From the NCBI GenBank assembly GCA_977006965.1, contig OZ345368.1, positions 1,674,001 to 1,738,000 of the forward strand: a stretch of 64,000 bases of DNA, written 5' to 3'. The stretch comes from Phymatolithon calcareum (Eukaryota > Rhodophyta > Florideophyceae > Hapalidiales). Positions 61,101 through 64,000 of this stretch are shown in pieces (position 1 is the first letter of the stretch; each line of letters begins with the position of its first letter). The notes below the pieces were generated by a model that did no database searches, had not been told where the DNA came from, and worked only from the letters and a program-made list of their open reading frames with translations. The position numbers and the translations under genes were made by a program.

Positions 61101-61829
61101 CTATCTCCTCGCTGCGCCATTCGGCTGAAGTGCGACACCAGCGCCCAAACATTCCCTACAGAACACCGACCCCGCCCCAAGACATCCGTCACATCTCGCC
61201 GAAACCGTCCCAAACTTGCCGACACATCGACAGCACTTCTCATACCCCGATCCACGACACAACCCACACTCCCGCTGTTTAACCTTACCGGAAACCCGTC
61301 CCGCGCGCCGACCGCGCGCAACGGCCTCCGGCGGCTCCGCGCCCGCGCGCACGCGGCTCAGCAGTTCCTCGACGGTCCGTTCCTCTGCGGCGTTGACGGC
61401 TGCGGGCGCATCCGTGAGCAGACGGGAAACTAACGCCTTGTCGCGCAGGGCGCCCATTTGCGCGGCGGCGGCGGGCTGTGCTGCTGGAGGAGAGGAGGCG
61501 GCCTTCCGTTTGCGCTTGCTGGCTGCGGATACGGCGGCGCCTATCTTTGCACGCGTTTCGGCGGAGAGGGTCCGGCCGTAGTTGGGGTTTTTGGAGCCGC
61601 GCAGACTGGCGGATAGGTTGGAACGGTGCTCGGAGGAGAGGCGGCGACCTTTGAGGGCTTCGGAGATTTTGCGGCGACGCTCGGCGGATAGTTTGGTTGG
61701 GGGACGGGTGTTTTCAGGGGATTTAGTGCAGGCGCAGGCGAGGGGAGACAGGGGTCGCGTGGGGGAGGTGGCGGTTCGGGGACGGGGGGAAAGGGATAAT
61801 GGGGCGGGGATGAAGGCGTGGAGATACAT
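61101..61829 (-). CDS. NUMOD3-repeat protein with DnaJ-type CxxCxGxG zinc finger, 242 aa, probably plastid-directed
   Basis: An N-terminal ~45 residues, rich in Ser, Thr, Pro and Ala and without acids, look like a plastid presequence. Then come NUMOD3 motifs: LSAERRRKISEALKGRRLSSEHRSNLS (47-73), SLRGSKNPNYGRTLSAETRAKI (75-96), a DNA-binding motif originally described in homing endonucleases, followed by a KRKRK basic cluster. The C-terminus (about 187-230) has paired C-x2-C motifs with GxG spacers (CGLCRGSG, CCRC, CDGCLGAG, CRECLGAG), i.e. a DnaJ/BSD2-like zinc finger. The same combination is known from plant plastid proteins of unclear role; a nucleoid or RNA/DNA-binding function is plausible. 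No nuclease domain is present. Divergent from the FIST gene. Confidence 0.85.
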   Translation of the reverse strand: MYLHAFIPAPLSLSPRPRTATSPTRPLSPLACACTKSPENTRPPTKLSAERRRKISEALKGRRLSSEHRSNLSASLRGSKNPNYGRTLSAETRAKIGAAVSAASKRKRKAASSPPAAQPAAAAQMGALRDKALVSRLLTDAPAAVNAAEERTVEELLSRVRAGAEPPEAVARGRRAGRVSGKVKQRECGLCRGSGYEKCCRCVGKFGTVSARCDGCLGAGSVFCRECLGAGVALQPNGAARR

Positions 61830-62191
61830 TGCTTGGTAGTGATTGTGGTAGTGGAGTCCGACTGTTCAAATGGACAGGTTGAGGAAATGTGTTGTACGGG
61901 AGGAAGTGAAGTGAAGTGCTGGTGTTGTAGGGGAGACAGGAAGCTTTAAGTTGAATTGAAGGTGAGGTCCATGACATGGCGACCACCTTGGGGATAAAGG
62001 GGTTCATTCAATCCGCAGCCACAGATTTTCAGATTGGGGTTGAGGTGCAAAACCCCACATCCAATTAAATCGCACCAGTTCATACAACAATGATCTGATC
62101 TTCCAAACTTCCAAACAAGATCTGAGATCTGACGAACCCTCCATCTATCTCCCCCGTTGCCCTCCCGCATCTTCCGTCGACCAAATCCGCC
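61830..62191. promoter_or_regulatory. Divergent promoter region between NUMOD3 and FIST genes
   Basis: 362 bp between start codons pointing outward. Contains short palindromic AGATCTGAGATCT-type sequence near 62119-62133. No clear TATA box. Confidence 0.4.
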
Positions 62192-63766
62192 ATGCCTCGC
62201 ACCGCCTTTGCAGCCTCAGCCCCTCTTCATCCTCCCTCCGTCACCCAACCCCGCACCTCACGTTCCCCCCGTCAACCCTCCCTGCGTCGCATCCGCGCCC
62301 CATTCCGCGCCTGTCTCGAAGCCGTCCCCCCTGACCGTGTCCCCTCCCCCTCTCGTCCCCCCTCCTCCTCCGCGTCCGGCCCGCAACTCAGCAGCGCCGC
62401 CTCCTCCAAATCCACCCTTTCCGAAGCACTAACCGAAGCTGCGTCCCGCGCTCTAGCCGGTCTGCACCCCCCGACCGCCGATGTCGCCATCGTCTTCATC
62501 TCCGCGCGCTACGCCGTGCCGAAAATCGGCCCGCGCGGTCGCGAATCCCTCCGTCAAGTCGTGCCTAAACTACGCGCACTGTTACCAAATCTCGCCGCCG
62601 TCATCGGCTGCTGCACGGACGGCGTGATCGGCCCGGGCGATCAGGGTTCCACGCTGGAAATCGAAGACTCTCCCGGCGTCTCCCTGACCCTCGCATCACT
62701 CCCCGGCATTGCGGTCCGTGCCTTCCATGTCATGCCCGACGACATGCCCGCCGTCGGCGCGTCGCCGAAAGCATGGCGGGGCATTCTTGGTACATCCGAG
62801 CGAGATGCGCCGAGTTACCTCCTGTTTGCCGATCCCACTTTTGCGGAACGTGGCGAACTTAACCGCTTTCTCACAGCGCTGCATGCCACGCATCCAAACG
62901 CTGCCGTTGCAGGCTCCGTTGCCTCGACCGGGGCGACCGGGGCGGGAGGGCATATGCTCTGCACATTGCCAAGGGATGTGCTCTCGCCGGATAGTAGCGC
63001 GTTGCGCGATAATGGACTGGTTGCATTGGAACTCACGGGTGATATTGAAATGCAACCGCTGGTCGCATCGTGCTGCAGACCGGTAGGTCCAGTTTTCACA
63101 GCATGCGAGGGCGGTCGTGTGGGTGCGCTTCCGGATTTGCATCTTGTCGGGCGACCCGCCACGCGTATGTCGGCCGTGGCGCAACTGCGCTCCGTGATCG
63201 ACTATGCCACATCGGAGGAGAAACGGCTCATGACGTCCGATCTGCACGTCGGATTCGCGGACCCGGATGCGGCACCGGAGGATGGATATGTGATACGAAA
63301 TGTTGTTGATGTGGATGTGTCGTCGGGACGTATTTCCCTCTCGGCGCGTGTGAGACCTGGGCAGAGGGTGAGATTCTTCATTAAGGATGCGGATGAGGCA
63401 AGAGAGGCGTTGCAACGTATTATGCAAAAGTATAAGCGGGCGGAATTGGCAAAGAGTTTGGTGGGATACTCTAATCCGCCTTTTGCGGCTATGCTGTTTG
63501 TTGATGCTGGTAGGGGAAGGGCGTTGTTTAGGGAGGCTAGGATGGAGAGTAGGACTATTGAGACTTTTGTGAAGGGGGTGCCGATTGCAGGCTTTTTTGG
63601 AGGAGCGCAGATTGGACCGGCACGAAATGGAAATGCGGAAGCGAGTAATGGCGATTATGGCAGACCGGTTATACATAATGCGGCGAATGTTATTGCGTTG
63701 ATGAGGAAACGGAGTGGGCTTTCGACGGTTAATCCGCCGGATAGTCCGCCGGTGGATGGGGATTGA
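62192..63766 (+). CDS. FIST-domain protein (FIST_N + FIST_C), 524 aa, probably plastid-directed
   Basis: FIST modules are presumed small-ligand sensors (amino acids are suggested) found in bacterial signalling proteins and in some eukaryotic proteins. The first ~70 residues are Ser/Pro/Arg-rich without acids, like a plastid presequence. FIST_N: VAIVFISARYAV, GCCTDGVIGPG (about residues 150-160), LTLASLPGIAVRAF and a Gly-rich SVASTGATGAGG. FIST_C: DNGLVALELTGDIEMQPLVASCCRPVGPVF, LVGRPAT, YVIRNVVDVDVSSGRISLSARVRPGQRVRFFIKDADEA and GVPIAGFFGGAQIGP. No output domain (kinase, cyclase or F-box) is attached, so it acts alone or with partners. Single exon. A 378-codon open frame antisense to it is a composition artefact. 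Confidence 0.9.
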   Translation: MPRTAFAASAPLHPPSVTQPRTSRSPRQPSLRRIRAPFRACLEAVPPDRVPSPSRPPSSSASGPQLSSAASSKSTLSEALTEAASRALAGLHPPTADVAIVFISARYAVPKIGPRGRESLRQVVPKLRALLPNLAAVIGCCTDGVIGPGDQGSTLEIEDSPGVSLTLASLPGIAVRAFHVMPDDMPAVGASPKAWRGILGTSERDAPSYLLFADPTFAERGELNRFLTALHATHPNAAVAGSVASTGATGAGGHMLCTLPRDVLSPDSSALRDNGLVALELTGDIEMQPLVASCCRPVGPVFTACEGGRVGALPDLHLVGRPATRMSAVAQLRSVIDYATSEEKRLMTSDLHVGFADPDAAPEDGYVIRNVVDVDVSSGRISLSARVRPGQRVRFFIKDADEAREALQRIMQKYKRAELAKSLVGYSNPPFAAMLFVDAGRGRALFREARMESRTIETFVKGVPIAGFFGGAQIGPARNGNAEASNGDYGRPVIHNAANVIALMRKRSGLSTVNPPDSPPVDGD

Positions 63767-64000
63767 GGTGGAAATAAAGCTGATGGTTGCAGTATGGGCC
63801 TGAGAAGGTTCCGAATGTGGGGTAGGTATCATAGATGGTTATGTAAAAGATTCTTTAAAGCAGAGAGTTGTTCTGGCAAGTGGTGAGGCGGTGATAGAAA
63901 GAAGTCCAATTCGTTAGAGGTGCACTGGTTGTCGATAAAGACCTTTCGGATGCGAATTTAGACAGCGTTTCAGCATTTTAAGTCGGATGACTAACGACAA
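63767..64000. other. 3' flank of the FIST gene to the window edge
   Basis: No gene seen. Confidence 0.4.

Noticed and set aside
62696-63832. 378-codon open frame antisense to the FIST gene
   Set aside because: It lacks any family resemblance and mirrors the codon pattern of a well-supported FIST protein on the other strand.

Overview
This is a eukaryotic nuclear window. Seven genes carry GT-AG spliceosomal introns of about 80-165 bp. It encodes eukaryotic housekeeping proteins: ribosomal protein uL23/RPL23A twice, PRMT5, METTL1/Trm8, ARL1 and signal peptidase subunit SPC1. There are apparently plastid-directed proteins (a NUMOD3/zinc-finger protein, a FIST protein and a flavin monooxygenase), several TATA-box promoters, and starch/glycogen-binding CBM48 proteins. 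Few, short introns, compact gene groups separated by stretches rich in retroelements, and starch-binding modules without an obvious plastid presequence suggest a red alga (Florideophyceae-like, for example near Chondrus). The eukaryote call is certain; the red-algal call is an inference of moderate strength.

Layout. 0-5 kb: two tandem paralogues of an unrecognised membrane-anchored family and a CUE-like/lipid-binding-like protein. 5.7-7.4 kb: a UbiE/COQ5-type methyltransferase and the first RPL23A gene. 7.4-15 kb: gene-poor, with one small orphan gene, a LINE fragment still flanked by target-site duplications, and an eroded LINE RNase H region. 15.4-22.2 kb: an FAD monooxygenase of the kynurenine 3-monooxygenase type, the second RPL23A gene, two small orphans and an F-box/LRR-like protein. 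26.5-30.2 kb: a nu-class (YghU-like) glutathione transferase and PRMT5. 30.2-56 kb: a repeat-rich tract with a 5.3-kb inverted duplication (32.6-37.8 kb), a third CBM48 gene (48-49 kb), at least two LINE families, two small DNA elements that each encode a zinc-finger-like peptide, a MITE and a 96-bp minisatellite. 56.4-63.8 kb: a compact gene group of SPC1, METTL1, ARL1, 3-phosphoglycerate dehydrogenase, NUMOD3 protein and FIST protein.

Most striking is the CBM48/GST locus. Three intact genes and one decayed copy encode a small protein built almost only of three AMPK-beta-type CBM48 modules. Each module is interrupted by a phase-2 intron directly after the same Trp codon, so the protein arose by exon multiplication. 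Two of the genes lie head to head at the centre of a palindrome whose arms also carry a sigma-like GST. The inner arms are about 99% identical and the outer ends only about 86%, which suggests arm-to-arm gene conversion. The likely role (inferred) is binding or scaffolding of cytosolic floridean starch.

A second theme is short, perfect or near-perfect palindromes (12-41 bp) in non-coding DNA, several of them stacked end to end.
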